Part shown: piece by piece, positions 1-11,379 of the stretch
Layout of the letters: each line of letters opens with the position of its first letter
Numbering within the stretch: the stretch's first letter is position 1
From: Chrysomallon squamiferum
Taxonomy: Eukaryota > Mollusca > Gastropoda > Neomphalida > Peltospiridae
Direction of reading: 5' to 3'
Assembly: GCA_012295275.1 (NCBI GenBank)
Contig: CM022679.1
Coordinates: 11,661,915-11,723,914, forward strand
Length of the DNA stretch: 62,000 bases
The notes under the pieces: generated by a model
Told to the model about the DNA's origin: nothing
The model's input: only the letters and a program-made list of their open reading frames with translations
Databases searched by the model: none
Position numbers and translations under genes: made by a program

Positions 1-69
1 TTAAAGTAAATACACGAACAAAATTACCCGCAAAATATAAAGATCACGACTCTTATCCGGATCAAAGAT

Positions 70-116
70 ATTTATTTATTTATTTATTTATTTATTTTAT
101 TTATTTATTTTTTTAT

Positions 117-155
<39 letters not shown>
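70..155. repeat. (TTTA)n followed by a 37-nt poly-T run
   Basis: Direct reading shows about eleven TTTA units running into an uninterrupted T tract. It is simple sequence that may be the eroded tail of a minus-strand retroelement, but no element body is recognisable beside it. Confidence 0.9.
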
Positions 156-156
<1 letters not shown>

Positions 157-271
157 AGATCTAAAAATATTGATGACTCAAAATGATTAGTTTTTAAATA
201 ATATCAGCCTATTGGTTACTCCGGCTCTCGCTTAATTAACTTACAGGTTCCTAAAACGTTAAATAATTGAA

Positions 272-279
272 TGACGTCA
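272..279. promoter_or_regulatory. CRE-like palindrome TGACGTCA
   Basis: A perfect TGACGTCA palindrome, the consensus full CRE site for CREB/ATF factors, lies about 690 nt upstream of the candidate 5' exon. A single 8-bp match could be chance, although CpG-containing palindromes are rare in this AT-rich sequence. Confidence 0.3.
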
Positions 280-331
280 GTGTTTTATTGTATTGGAAAG
301 ATAAAGTATTTCTATTACTATTAAATGAGAG

Positions 332-367
<36 letters not shown>

Positions 368-776
368 TAATAAGTTTTAGACATTTATTTTAAAATTTAA
401 ATTAGCTAATCTACGTTTACATAGTACTGTTTTTCACTGGGGTAAAAAAAAAAAATTTCTATTAGCAACGGTGTACAAGGAATCCTAAAAATAATGTAAA
501 GCTATAACTGAAGTTAGTAATGGAAACACCACGTTATATCTTCTGTGGAATAAAGATACCAACAACGAGTAAACTTTGACGGGAAAAGAAGTATGTTTTT
601 AATCACCATTATTATTGTTCTTGTTAATTATTGATTTATTTTTAAAGTCAGTTAATATTTTCATTAGGGATAATTGTTTAATGCTTGTGTCTTTATTTCT
701 TCTTCATTATCATCATCTTTTTCTTGTTGTTATCTAGAGTAATAAATATAGTAAACAATTTAAAATACACTTACTA

Positions 777-841
777 CACGTGATAATAATTTAACGTGAA
801 AAGTAGCATAACATAATTATGTAACGGAACACAATCACGTG
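777..841. promoter_or_regulatory. Two CACGTG E-boxes, one in a TCACGTGAC context
   Basis: CACGTG occurs at 777-782 and 836-841, 59 nt apart. The second sits in TCACGTGAC, which matches the M-box/CLEAR consensus bound by MITF/TFE-type bHLH-Zip factors. Both lie just before the candidate 5' exon near 890-968. The spacing and position suggest a proximal promoter, which is inference. Confidence 0.35.
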
Positions 842-889
842 ACATGATTATTGGTAACAGCTGGTTTAATCATAGTAAATAAAATTGGA

Positions 890-968
890 CGACTGCTTTT
901 TCTCTCAATTTTTCTCCCCGACATCTGCGTAAAAATCAAGTGAAACCGACAAGAAAGCGATCAGAAAT
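890..968 (+). other. Candidate 5' UTR exon of the CYSTM-like gene
   Basis: A pyrimidine-rich stretch (about 898-919) is followed by locally CpG-containing sequence and a good donor, AAAT|GTAAGC, at 968/969. An alternative donor CAG|GTTTGT lies at 976/977. Splicing to the acceptor at 3934 would put the whole exon in the 5' UTR, because translation starts 7 nt into the next exon. Evidence is only splice-site quality, position and the upstream E-boxes, and transcript data would be needed to place the start site. Confidence 0.25.
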
Positions 969-1147
969 GTAAGCAGGTTTGTGTCATTATCATTATTATT
1001 ATTATTAACTATTTTTAAAGACGATAACAATTTATTCTAACCACTCCATGTAATAAGTCAAAGCATATATACAATATGTGTATACTCGCAAAGTTTGGTT
1101 ACATATTTATCTTTTACGAAACATGCTTTAATTCGCCATTTAAATTC

Positions 1148-1148
<1 letters not shown>

Positions 1149-1201
<53 letters not shown>
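1149..1201. repeat. (AAT)n microsatellite
   Basis: An uninterrupted AAT array. It produces a meaningless polyasparagine reading frame on the + strand. Confidence 0.95.
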
Positions 1202-1203
<2 letters not shown>

Positions 1204-1330
1204 AGTAATAATCCAATACAAATGCTCATTTTGTTTAACCGTTAATCCAGTCCTGACTTTATCTGAAAGAAAAAAAAAGAAATGTTCATGAACTGTTCAG
1301 TATAGTTGGCTACTGTTATGTTATGGTAAA

Positions 1331-1377
1331 TACATATTTATTTATTTATTCATTCATTCACTGACATGGTACACAGT

Positions 1378-1420
<43 letters not shown>

Positions 1421-1790
1421 TATAAGCACATTAATACATAACCCTATTATACAATACATATATCGTTATTTAGTGTTGCCTGTGTTGATTCATTATTATT
1501 ATTTTATTATTAATTAATTAATTAATTTATTTATTCTTTTTTTCTGCCTAATCTGGTAGTTAAAATAATTATACATATTTATTTATTTATTCATTCATTC
1601 ACTGACATGGTACACAGTGTTTATATATATATATGAATATAAGCACATTAATACATAACCCTATTATACAATACATATATCATTATTTAGTGTTGCCTGT
1701 GTTGATTCATTATTATTATTTTATTATTAATTAATTAATTAATTTATTTATTATTTTTTTCCGCCTAATCTGGTAGTTAAAATAATTATA
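1331..1790. repeat. Two-copy direct tandem duplication, 241 bp and 219 bp
   Basis: Copy 1 (1331-1571) and copy 2 (1572-1790) both begin TACATATTTATTTATTTATT and both end with CTAATCTGGTAGTTAAAATA plus a few bases. They are nearly identical. The main difference is the internal TA run, about 38 nt in copy 1 and about 14 nt in copy 2. High identity implies a recent duplication, or possibly an assembly duplication of one allele beside the other. Confidence 0.9.
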
Positions 1791-3173
1791 CTCATTTCAG
1801 GTTCCTTGCTTAATAATTAATCTGCATGGTAACATGTTGTTAGTCTATTTGCATTTCATTAATTCCTTGTTATTTGCCAAATATTCATTGTAATATTGTG
1901 ACAGATGTTCCTTAAATTTAGCATGTATACAGATATACACAGGTAGGAATATATTTTTTCTTGGATATATAAATATATGCATCTACATGTATGTCACACA
2001 GATAAAAAATAAAAATGTAATAACTACTGCTACTAGTACAATTAATAATTTCACCACTTTAAGCTGAGAATAATAATTTCTTAATAAATATGTTATGTGA
2101 TAAAATAATAGTTGATGATGATTAGGCTATCAACCAATCCAGGTGAATCTGAGCTTTAAAAATGTGGACTTCAAAATGAATTCTAATGACATGCGGTGGT
2201 ACAAGTTATTAGCAGCTTCTGAGATGAGCGGCCATCTATGATGGTTGGTAATTGTTTTTCAGTTGATATATCACTTTGATCACTGGACCTTTACGTGGAC
2301 GCTGACAGAATTTTAAAATTATTATATATTCCACTGATAAAGCAGACATTAATAATGTCATTCCATGTGAAGTCACCCGATGGGTTTAATTTACCATCTT
2401 CAATTTTGCTGAAATATGGCATCTGTTTTGGACTTGACATAACTAGCCCAAATCTCAAATGTTAGAGTAGTAATTTTGGGAATGTGGGCCATAAAATTCT
2501 GGCTTTTTGCCTTCAATATATAACAACTTTCCAGGTGTAATATTTTTAGTTTTGTAGCAAAATACACTTAAAGTAGACATACCTGTCCATAAAATGCCCA
2601 TGTTGGAATCACAAGAGCTCACAACCTGCAGTCACCAGATGCATTCCTGCCAAACCGTTCAACCCATTTGGTATATAAATTTGATAAATCAGTCTTTCAA
2701 CCTTTCCATTCATTTTTATGTTTGATAAATGGTGCTGCTGGCACAAGTCGGACCTCTGTTTGGGTTTCGAACGCAGTATTTTATAAAATATAAATACACC
2801 TTATGCTTATTGTATTTTTGCAATTCTGTTTTAAGAGAAAGCACCTGCAAAGTAGTAACACTTTTGTTCGGCCGCAGAGTGTGACCACCCTACAAGACAG
2901 ATACCACTGTTTTTGTTTTATTTTGACTGATTACAAGAGCTAATTAAGTGTAATTATGCGTTGTGTTAAATGAGTATTATCTGTAACTAATCCTCTGATG
3001 GACTAACCCAAATAAAGCAGATGTGAATATTTAATAGCCAGAAAAATTGTTTAAAGTGTAGCCTTAAGAGTGATGTGTCAAATGGTCTAAAAATATTTCA
3101 AGGCTTGTAGAATGTGCTGTCTGTGATGCAACAAAACCAACAAAACCCCCAAAAAACTCATGGACTATTTAGA

Positions 3174-3174
3174 A

Positions 3175-3210
<36 letters not shown>
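3174..3210. repeat. (TAT)n microsatellite
   Basis: An uninterrupted TAT array, followed by a short TA run and a T run. Confidence 0.9.
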
Positions 3211-3217
<7 letters not shown>

Positions 3218-3934
3218 TTTTTTTTTGATATACTAAAATGTATGCTTATCACAGTCCAAATAAATATTTTAACAACATTTTTTATAATCCAAGTTATTAT
3301 CTTTCGGGCAACCTATTATTGCAGATAAAATATGTCAATAAAATAATACCATTGCAAATCACTTTTCTCCCTTCACTGCTGGAGTCATGATCGCATACCT
3401 ACGTAGTGGACTCACAGAAACTGTACAGTAAATTGGTTCATTGTCTGCTCAATGATGTCACGATTGTAGTAAAATGCAACAAATATATATATATAAAAGA
3501 ACAACGACAAAAACAACCCAACAATAGAAGAAAAAATCCCCCTAAATAAAACGAATACACCAACATCAAAAATACCAAATAATAATGCTAAGAACCCCAA
3601 AACAGTTATTTTAATATAAATGTTCTACCTATGGGAAGATTCATGTAGAGGATTCTGTTAATTGATGAGCTGCCTGTGAAACAGTGTTTTGCTGTGGAAT
3701 GCTGTGCTTTCTCTCTGTTATTAAATAAAAATGTAACTTACACCAAATGTATAATATTTAAATATATTGTAATGTCATTAAATATTAAATCAAATTCACT
3801 GATACACTAAAAGATAAGGAAGCCACAGTGGCAGTAAGTTTATGTCATATCAAACTAGCAACATTACTTGATAAAGATACAATTATTGGTAATATATATA
3901 TATTTTTAAATGCTTCAGACTTATTTCCTTTCAG

Positions 3935-4526
3935 ATATAATATGAGTTATCCACAAGGTCCACCACCACAAGGTCCACCACCACAAGGTCCACCACCACA
4001 AGATCCACCACCACCAGGTCCACCACCACAAGGTCCACCACCACCATACTCCAACAACAGCAGTTTGAACCACAACCATATGGGCCACAGCAGTTTGGGC
4101 CACAGCAGTTTGGGCCACAGCAGTTTGGACCACAGCAGTATGGGCCACAACAGTATGGGCCACAACAGTATGGGCCACAACAGTATGATCCAAAAACTCC
4201 CATGAATTATCCACCAGGGCAACCCTACAATTATCAGTCAGCAGATTTGCAGAGAGCAATGTATGTAGCTTTCATTTATAATAATAATAATAATTGTAAT
4301 AAAAATTATAATAATAATAATTCCAACAATTGCAACAAGTAATAAACAATTAAATAAACACACACACACACACACACACACAGAGTTAAAAGCTAAAGTT
4401 TAATTTTTTTTTTTTTTAAGGCAAATGGAAAGAAACAGAGAAAGAGGAAATTCAGAACAGTGTTGGCTTATAGCTCTGCTTGCAGCAATGCTGTGTTGTT
4501 GCATACAAAGTGCTGATTTTGGATAA
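3935..4526 (+). CDS. CYSTM-like Pro/Gln-rich cysteine-rich C-terminal membrane-anchor protein; two coding exons with an apparent frame shift
   Basis: Exon A runs from the acceptor at 3934 to the donor AT|GTATGT after 4260. Exon B runs from the acceptor TTTTTAAG at 4420 to the TAA at 4524-4526. The ATG at 3942 opens a proline-rich half made of CAAGGTCCACCACCA-type repeats and ending in a PPPPY motif, a WW-domain ligand type. From about 4052 a different frame reads QQQQFEPQPYG, then GPQQF/GPQQY repeats, and splices in phase into exon B, ending SEQCWLIALLAAMLCCCIQ and a few more residues. A Pro/Gln/Tyr-rich head, a PPPY motif and a short hydrophobic C-terminal segment with a CCC cluster are the hallmarks of the CYSTM family, small tail-anchored stress-related proteins. 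Only about 140 residues are expected. The two halves are one base out of phase, so as written the ATG frame stops at 4205. That may be an assembly or sequencing indel in a repeat, or a real null allele. Confidence 0.75.
4046..4052 (+). other. Apparent frame-shift point in the CYSTM-like exon
   Basis: The ATG frame reads proline repeats through the TAC codon at 4047-4049. The downstream frame that leads into the cysteine anchor has codons starting at 4046, 4049 and 4052, so one base appears to be missing (or two extra) here. Upstream, that second frame codes Lys/Val/His repeats with no family resemblance, which argues that the join belongs in this short interval. Confidence 0.7.
4359..4382. 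repeat. (CA)n microsatellite
   Basis: An uninterrupted CA array in the 160-nt intron between the two CYSTM-like coding exons. Confidence 0.9.
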
Positions 4527-4988
4527 AATATTTATTTTCACTCATTCAGTGTTTTTGGACTGAGTAGTCTAGTTAACATGAACGTTCATCCAGCAGACCT
4601 TACACTGAACATTTTGCAAAAACTTCAAGCAAAGAAAATGGCATTTTGATATTCATGTGAAGTATGATCATGAACAGAAAATATATTAAATACATTTTTA
4701 AAAATGTCCAAAGGAACAGTATAGATGTTTAGAACATTTATTAAATATTAATTTTTCTTCCTTAACTTTAAACAATTAATTTCACTATAATATATATCAG
4801 CAATATTTGTTTTATGCTTAAAAGGATGAATGTTTAACTTATCTTTTAACTGTTACTGTAAAAAAAAAAAAAAAAAAATTATTATTTGTTAAATAATGTT
4901 TAATTCATAATGTATTTATATGTATTATAATTCATATTGAAAGGCTGTTTGCAGTTGACTGCTTTCATGAATTACTTTTATTTTTAAT

Positions 4989-5050
4989 AATAAATTATAT
5001 CTGGAGATAATAAACAGCACTGTCAATCTGATACATGCACCTTTGTGGTC
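4989..5050 (+). terminator. Candidate polyadenylation region of the CYSTM-like gene
   Basis: Two AATAAA hexamers (4989-4994 and 5009-5014) are followed by a GT-rich stretch (CTTTGTGGTC, 5041-5050) about 30 nt downstream. This is the normal arrangement of a metazoan poly(A) signal and would give a 3' UTR of about 0.5 kb. AATAAA is frequent by chance in such AT-rich DNA. Confidence 0.4.
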
Positions 5051-8000
5051 AAATTATGTATTAAATGCTATTTAAAAATCTGACTTGCCACACTTTACAT
5101 TTTATACATTACCAGTTTCACTACTAGCATCAGTACCTTTTTCTTAATGTAGAGTAGCAAAATACCAAGTAGAGGATTCATTTTTTTTTTTTTTTATAGA
5201 AATGGCTTACCCATTTTGGAAATATATGCATTCAAAAATAATGCTTCAATTTTACAATTAAAAACAAAATACTTCATATTTTTTCAGTTTTAATGAAGAT
5301 GTTTAAAAACAGTCGTTCAAATATTCCACACAATATATATTTTACCTCAACACAATGTCCTGCATGTTCAACATATGGATGTGTGTGCAGTCATGTTGCA
5401 CTTGCCAATCCTTGTACTTGTACCATTTCAGTTTTGTGCACACCAATATGTTATGCCATGTATTTATTTCTTTACAATTTCCCCATAAAAATCAATACAA
5501 ATAAAAGTAACTTTTCAATCACCAATAATTTCAAGAGCAAAAAAAAAAATTAAAAATTAAATTTAAAAAAATTTAAAAATAAAAATTTAAACAAATTGTA
5601 TCTGAATCCACAGTATTGTTAGGAATACCAACAACAAAAAACAAATAAAAATCAATTTTTAAATAGTTTATTTCATCAAACAAATGATGCATTCTTTGTG
5701 TAATTATGGTTGCATAAAGGGCTAACATTCTAAAACTGGGAGGAAATGAACATTTATGGCACATAAATATTAACAATACATTGTAAAACAAGGAAGCATA
5801 ATTTTTCATTATGTATCAGAATTGCATAATACTATAAAATAACAATAATTTATTTTCTTCATTTGTTTATTTTTACCCCCAGTATTTATAATTCTCTTCA
5901 AATTTGAGTAGAAATAGTTACATGTAAAGAAATATCTCTGAATCTCTGTCAAAATGTAAAGAACATAAATTTTATGTAAAGTGTACTATTAGTATCTTGA
6001 AGCATTAATCTGCATATTAGATAAAAAAAATTTTTTTTAAAAAGCAGATCTGATAGAATAGAAGAAGATGAAGAAGAAGATGAAGAAAAAGGAAGATATT
6101 TCAAACTGAAATCTAGTAATTCCAATAAATAATACTCATTATTCAGGCGATAAAAAAAATGGAAAAGAAAAAAATGCTGATAATAAAAATATCTTCTCTA
6201 AGTTTTAGAATTTGCAAGATATGTTACAATGCTACAGACAAAATTATTATTATTATTATTATTATTATTATAGTCAATTCCCTTTTCCCCAGTATATTTT
6301 AATACACTGAAATTAATGTAAATTAATTTATTATACTCAGAAAATACTCTTTTATTTTATTTTATTCTTTGGTTGTTTTTCACAGCCAGTTAATTGCCTA
6401 ACTGGTAAACTTTCCATATGTTTTCATAAAAAGTACCATTCAAAGATGATTAAAACATATATATATATATATTTTTTTTTTTTTCTTCAAAATGAAACTG
6501 CTAAATGCATTTTAATCTTTGTTGGTTCCTATGACAATATTTTTCTTAATATTAAAATGTCACAATTCAAAGAGAAAATATTTGCCACATCTTTTGTTAT
6601 TACAGTAATTATATAATTTGTTTGTCACTTTGTTACATTACACCACTGACATTCATTTAGAATATATTATGTTAGAGAATATTACAAAATAAATTTACCA
6701 TAAATAACAGTATGTAAAAGCAAATCATGTTAAATTAAAGTGTTAAACATTTTACAAATAATTTAAATCCTTTAGGAGAAATATTTAAAGCTATCCAACA
6801 ATTAAAAATACATTAAATGGAAAACCTCTAAAAACAAAGCTCAGAATACATTGGTAGGAGTTTTGCACAAGGCCATAAGAAGCAGAAACAAACATTTTGT
6901 TATTGTGTGTTGCATATTTTTAGTTTCCTGACTTGATTACATTAAATCACTAAAGATGATAGTTATGGTCCAAACATTAACTGTATAAAAGTATTTATGT
7001 GGTTGATGCCTTAACAACTGATGAAAAAAATGGTTTTTCTTTATTGTCTCAACTCAAAAAAACAACAAAAAAACCCCAGATTTCTTTCTCATACCCTTAT
7101 AATTTTCTGGATCCTGTACAAAGATTAAGGTATTAACCTTAATTTCTACTGGGTTAGTAACACAACAATCAGCCATTTCTTCAGCATTTTATTATCCCTA
7201 ATAAAGTTTAGATTATTTTTAATTTGTTAACTAGTCTAGCTATTTCTAATACTACATGAAAATATAAACTGACAAAAATTAATGCCCACACAATAGTCAT
7301 CACAAAAAAGACTGTAAATATATTAATAATTTAGTAACCAAACTGAAAACTATTTTATAAAGTTAATTATAGGATATTTGAATTACTACTAAATAAAATA
7401 TATTTTAAAAATAAATAATTCAGTTATGAAAAAATGTCACAGAATAAAAGTTAATATTATTGTTAATATTAAACTTATGATGACAATATGAAGATTAACA
7501 ATTCTGAATATTTGTTTTCGTTGTGTGCATACATCCAGAACATATGAGAACTAGCAAATTGCATACCATATTGAAAAATTATTATTATCATGTATTTTAA
7601 ATAATAATATGTGTGATTTAAAATATATGGGATTATTATAGAGATACTTAATGTGGTATTTATTCGGTGATAAATGAAATACAGTTATCTGAATGATGTT
7701 AGATGACTATGCTGGTAAGATTCCATACAAAAATTAAATACAAAAATTAAATAAATGGTAATGTAACTTAATGTAAGAAGTTAACAAATATTTGAAGATA
7801 TGTTTAATGAATTAGGATATGTGTAAACATTAACTATTGCTTATAAAATAGGAAGTCCATAAATACACACAAACATTAAAAATATGTGATAAGTAAGCTG
7901 TTCTATATATAAATATTAATGTTTCTTTTTAAAAAAGACACTGGAGAATATTTTTAATAATTTATCTGTTACTTTTGGTTAAAAAATGAAGTCTGTATGT

Positions 8001-8420
8001 AGTATGTTGTATTTAGTAGTAAACAGCAAGGATATCTTTTTACCTTAGAAAATCAACATACGTGTTGTTGGTAGTGTTATATGAATCAAGTTTCTGAAAC
8101 ATGGTCTGAAGAAAATTTATGTAAAGATGTAACTTTTCCATCTGGCCAATTATCTAATTGTTTCTGAAAATTGTAGAAAGACAAAAAACTGAACAGCAAA
8201 AATATATTTGTATGGAAGATGAAATTTTGGAACAATAAACCCATATATTGGTCATAAGAAAATGCTGATGTTTTTATCAAATCTGAGATTCACTTGTCAC
8301 TACTGAAACAAAAATATTTGTTTAATCATGGCAATTTTTTTAATGTGACAAACTTTATAACACAAAATTGTGTTCAGTATGTCAAGAAAGAAAAATAGTT
8401 GAGATTAAACTATTAACAAA
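5051..8420. other. AT-rich intergenic stretch, no genes recognised
   Basis: Reading frames here are short and low in complexity. One (+, 5293-5553) is briefly cysteine-rich but has no splice context or family resemblance. The stretch contains poly-A/T runs and a TTA array near 6244-6272. No coding or mobile element could be supported. Confidence 0.4.
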
Positions 8421-8523
8421 ATGGCTGGTCTGCACAGCATTGAAGAAATAAACCGTAGTCATGGATATTTTGGCTTAGATGCATATTATATTTTGAGTAA
8501 CATACTGATTAGAACCATGACAG
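8421..8523 (+). CDS. Candidate isolated first coding exon, unknown protein
   Basis: An ATG in a near-optimal context (ACAAAATGG) opens 34 codons beginning MAGLHSIEEINRSHGYFGLD and ends at a consensus donor, ACAG|GTAAGA, in phase 1. The residue mix is protein-like, unlike most frames nearby. No family is recognised. The only downstream + strand segment I found that is phase-compatible and has a good acceptor is the 29.8-30.2 kb frame (acceptor at 29819), which is far away and unproven. Start context plus donor could be coincidence. Confidence 0.2.
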
Positions 8524-9484
8524 GTAAGAACATACCATTCCTGATATATCTGAAATATATTCATTTACCTAACAGGATATTTTTAAAAACCCAAAACAAC
8601 AACAAGAAATATTTTCCAATGCCAAAAACATCATAACATATACTGGATAAAAATACTACTGAATACTACTTTTTAATTACAAAAATGATGTCAAATGTGT
8701 AATCTACTGGGATTTTTTTGTGTTTATCCAATATTTATTTTTATTTTATTATTATTTGTTTTTGCTGTGGCATCAACATGTTTTTAATGTATGTAGTCAT
8801 CATAAGAATGCTGGAGATACATAAAAAACTAGAATTATATACATATCACTAACTGATCAAATGTTAAAATCTTAAATAACATAAAATGAGTTATATGTGG
8901 TTTTTTCATTTTTACAAATAAATGAATAATGTAACAAGACATCTACAAACATAAAGTTAGTTCTGTTAAGATATTAAATAATCTGTGTTAGTCTGATTAG
9001 TACATGAAACAATGTAAAGAAGATATATTCTAGAATAAGTTATAAATAAATATTTTCCAAATTTATTTTGTTATTGTTCCTTTTTTTTATCATATTTTCA
9101 AAGAAATTTTAAATCATTAAAGTTATGGATCTGGATCTACTATTCAAGAAAAAGGTTATTGAAAAATACCTTTGATAGAAACATTAAAAGGTTATCAGAT
9201 CTGAAGTATGTGTCACTTTAAATAATAAAATTACCCCACCAAAACACCATAATAATAATAAAAAAAAAAAAAAAAAAAATATCCACAAAAATATGTTACA
9301 AACAAATAAAACTACAACATAAAATATAACTGTGGAATGTTAATTTTTTTTTTTTTTTATTTTGTTAAAATACCAATAAAAGCAAACAACATGTAATTAA
9401 AACAAAACTATCAACATAAAATAAGAACAGTGGCAGTGGAAACTGTCAAAACTAAAACAAAACAAATATGCACAAACAATTCTA
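8524..9484. other. AT-rich stretch, nothing recognised
   Basis: The only structure seen is poly-A/T runs (for example 9259-9279). No coding signal or repeat family was identified. Confidence 0.4.
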
Positions 9485-9589
9485 CAGGTTGAGGATCCCT
9501 CATTTGAGTTGGCTGGGAGTGAAACTGATTTAGATTTTGGACTACAAAGAAATAATTTGAGGGTCTAGAGTCTGTATGTATTTTTATAT

Positions 9590-9627
<38 letters not shown>

Positions 9628-9740
9628 TGTTCTCTACACAAAATGAAAACTAAAAAATATCTATCTCAGCTGCTTGAAAACAGTTTTAGAATTTGAAATT
9701 TTTTGAATATTAGAAATTTGGTTAAGGAATCATCAACCTG
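9485..9740. mobile_element. Non-autonomous pogo/Tigger-like DNA transposon (MITE)
   Basis: The left end reads CAGGTTGAGGATCCCTC. The right end, read on the other strand, is CAGGTTGATGATTCCTT, so the ends form imperfect terminal inverted repeats starting CAGGTTGA. The element is flanked on both sides by TA (9483-9484 and 9741-9742), the target-site duplication of the Tc1/mariner/pogo superfamily. CAGGTTGAGNATCCCT and inner GATTTTGGA-type motifs are familiar from Tigger elements, and a GATTTTGGA is present at about 9533. The element is about 256 bp with no transposase frame, so it depends on an autonomous partner. A poly-A run (9593-9625) has expanded inside it. Confidence 0.8.
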
Positions 9741-10412
9741 TAGATACAACATAAAATACAATACATCTGTAATGGAACAATATTTAAAAACAAATTTCCT
9801 GTTTTGAATAAAGTAAATATTATGTAGTATATGCAATTAAACAGTCATTCCTATTTTAAAAGATTTTTTATATTAAATTTTTTGACTTCAGATAAATAAA
9901 TTAAGCTTACATATTACATAATCGAGTATAACAAGGACGTATCTTTTGATTCATATTGATTACTTTATTTTCAGTTCTATTATAAAAATTATGTTTGATC
10001 AAAAAGATTTTTTAACTTTTTTTTTTGGCCATTGTGAATGAATAAAAAAAAGATATAAAAAAGTTGTAAGAAAACGTATTAATTTTAATTAATTTATTTT
10101 GAATAAGTCTGAGGAAATTTATACAAAAATATAAATTTCATGAAGATTTTGTAGATGGAGCTGTTGTGACAGTTTCTAAAATGTAGAAAATATATATTAT
10201 TTTTATTTGCATTTTGATTTTTGACAAATCTCTTTTATTTTGTTGTTATTTGTTTGATTATTATTATTATTATTATGTTTTTTTTTAAAGAAAAAAGAAA
10301 CTAAAGAAAATTGTTCATTCTATTATGATTCTCATATTTTGATTTTCTTTTTTCAATTTCTATTTACAAATATTTAATAAAAAATGAAATATTTTTAAAC
10401 ACCATTTAAAAA

Positions 10413-10487
10413 ATTCTTGTTTCAGTTGTGGGAGATTTTAATTATGCAAAATTCAACAAACAAAATTTAACAAGTGGACAATAAATA
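10413..10487 (+). pseudogene. Short LINE-type endonuclease relic
   Basis: One frame reads ILVSVVGDFNYAKFN followed by KQNLTSGQ and then stops. GDFNY followed by an N-L-T-S-G stretch resembles the catalytic GDFN region of the endonuclease/exonuclease/phosphatase domain of non-LTR retrotransposons. Only about 24 residues survive, with no neighbouring endonuclease or reverse-transcriptase motifs recognised. It is at best an old fragment, and chance resemblance is possible. Confidence 0.35.
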
Positions 10488-11379
10488 AAGAAGGAACACT
10501 GGGTGGATTAAAAAATAACACTAAATAAGGGACATTTATTTATTCGTTAATTATAAAGAAAATGTAGAACTTGTACATCAATATAATTTGTTAATATATT
10601 TATAATTAATCTGTACATCGCAATTATATCATTGTTTGTATAAATAACAGTACTAATTAATAAACATTCACATATTATCATTATATATTAAAAATAACAA
10701 CAAATCACAGTCATTTACATGATAAATTATGATAAAAGAGATGATCACAATGCTTTCAAAATATACAGAAATCACATGAAGATTAAATATGTACAATCTG
10801 TATTTATAATCATAAACAGTTCCATTAAACATAAAGGTACTGAAATCAAGTATGACAATTTGGTCCAACTTGTTTACACAGAAGAAAATGTCTATGCATC
10901 ATTTAAGAATTTTAGCCTGTCAAAGCTCTGGGAAAGCTGAGATCAAACAATAAATATATTTGTTTTTAATTTCACTTTATTTAATCAAAATTGTACCATT
11001 TAAAAATTTAAACAACTGTAGAAAATAATCCACCCAAATGACATAATTGCATTTTATCATTTCTTGTCATCAATATTATTATAATGTTTAATATAATTTG
11101 CTATTGGCTAGGTAATACCTTTCTCAATACTAATGACTTAACAAAAATATTGTTTTTGCTAATATTATTTCAATACTTAGATAAAAAAACAGATAACTAC
11201 TAGGTAACTAAAATTTGAAGCACGATTCTAAATAGAAAAAATTAGCGATACACAGTGAGTTCATTAACTTTTATTTACTATTGTAAGTTGTATTTAACTA
11301 TAATACCACTTACTTTCTGTATGATATTATGATTGGTTACTATAATTAAACTCTACTAATTGTATTACACATAACTAAA

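Larger units (their letters stand above)
1..890. other. AT-rich intergenic region upstream of the CYSTM-like gene
   Basis: No coding signal was found. The stretch holds a TTTA/poly-T tract (70-155), a poly-A tract (332-364) and three short palindromic motifs listed separately (272-279, 777-782, 836-841). It is the presumed 5' flank of the + strand gene whose first coding exon starts at 3935. Confidence 0.5.
969..3934 (+). other. Putative first intron of the CYSTM-like gene; no genes seen
   Basis: No coding segment was found. The stretch contains an AAT microsatellite, a 241-bp tandem duplication (1331-1790) and a TAT tract (3174-3210). It ends in a good acceptor, TTTCCTTTCAG, at 3934. Confidence 0.4.

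Noticed and set aside
1076-1291. Open frame with a long Asn run
   Set aside because: It is a direct translation of the AAT microsatellite at 1149-1201.
3921-4259. Three overlapping minus-strand frames rich in Trp, Gly, Cys or Val repeats
   Set aside because: They are antisense shadows of the Pro/Gln repeat exon of the CYSTM-like gene.
5293-5553. 86-codon + frame with a Cys-rich middle
   Set aside because: It begins and ends in AT-rich simple sequence, has no splice context and shows no recognisable cysteine pattern. It lies just past the likely poly(A) site of the CYSTM-like gene.
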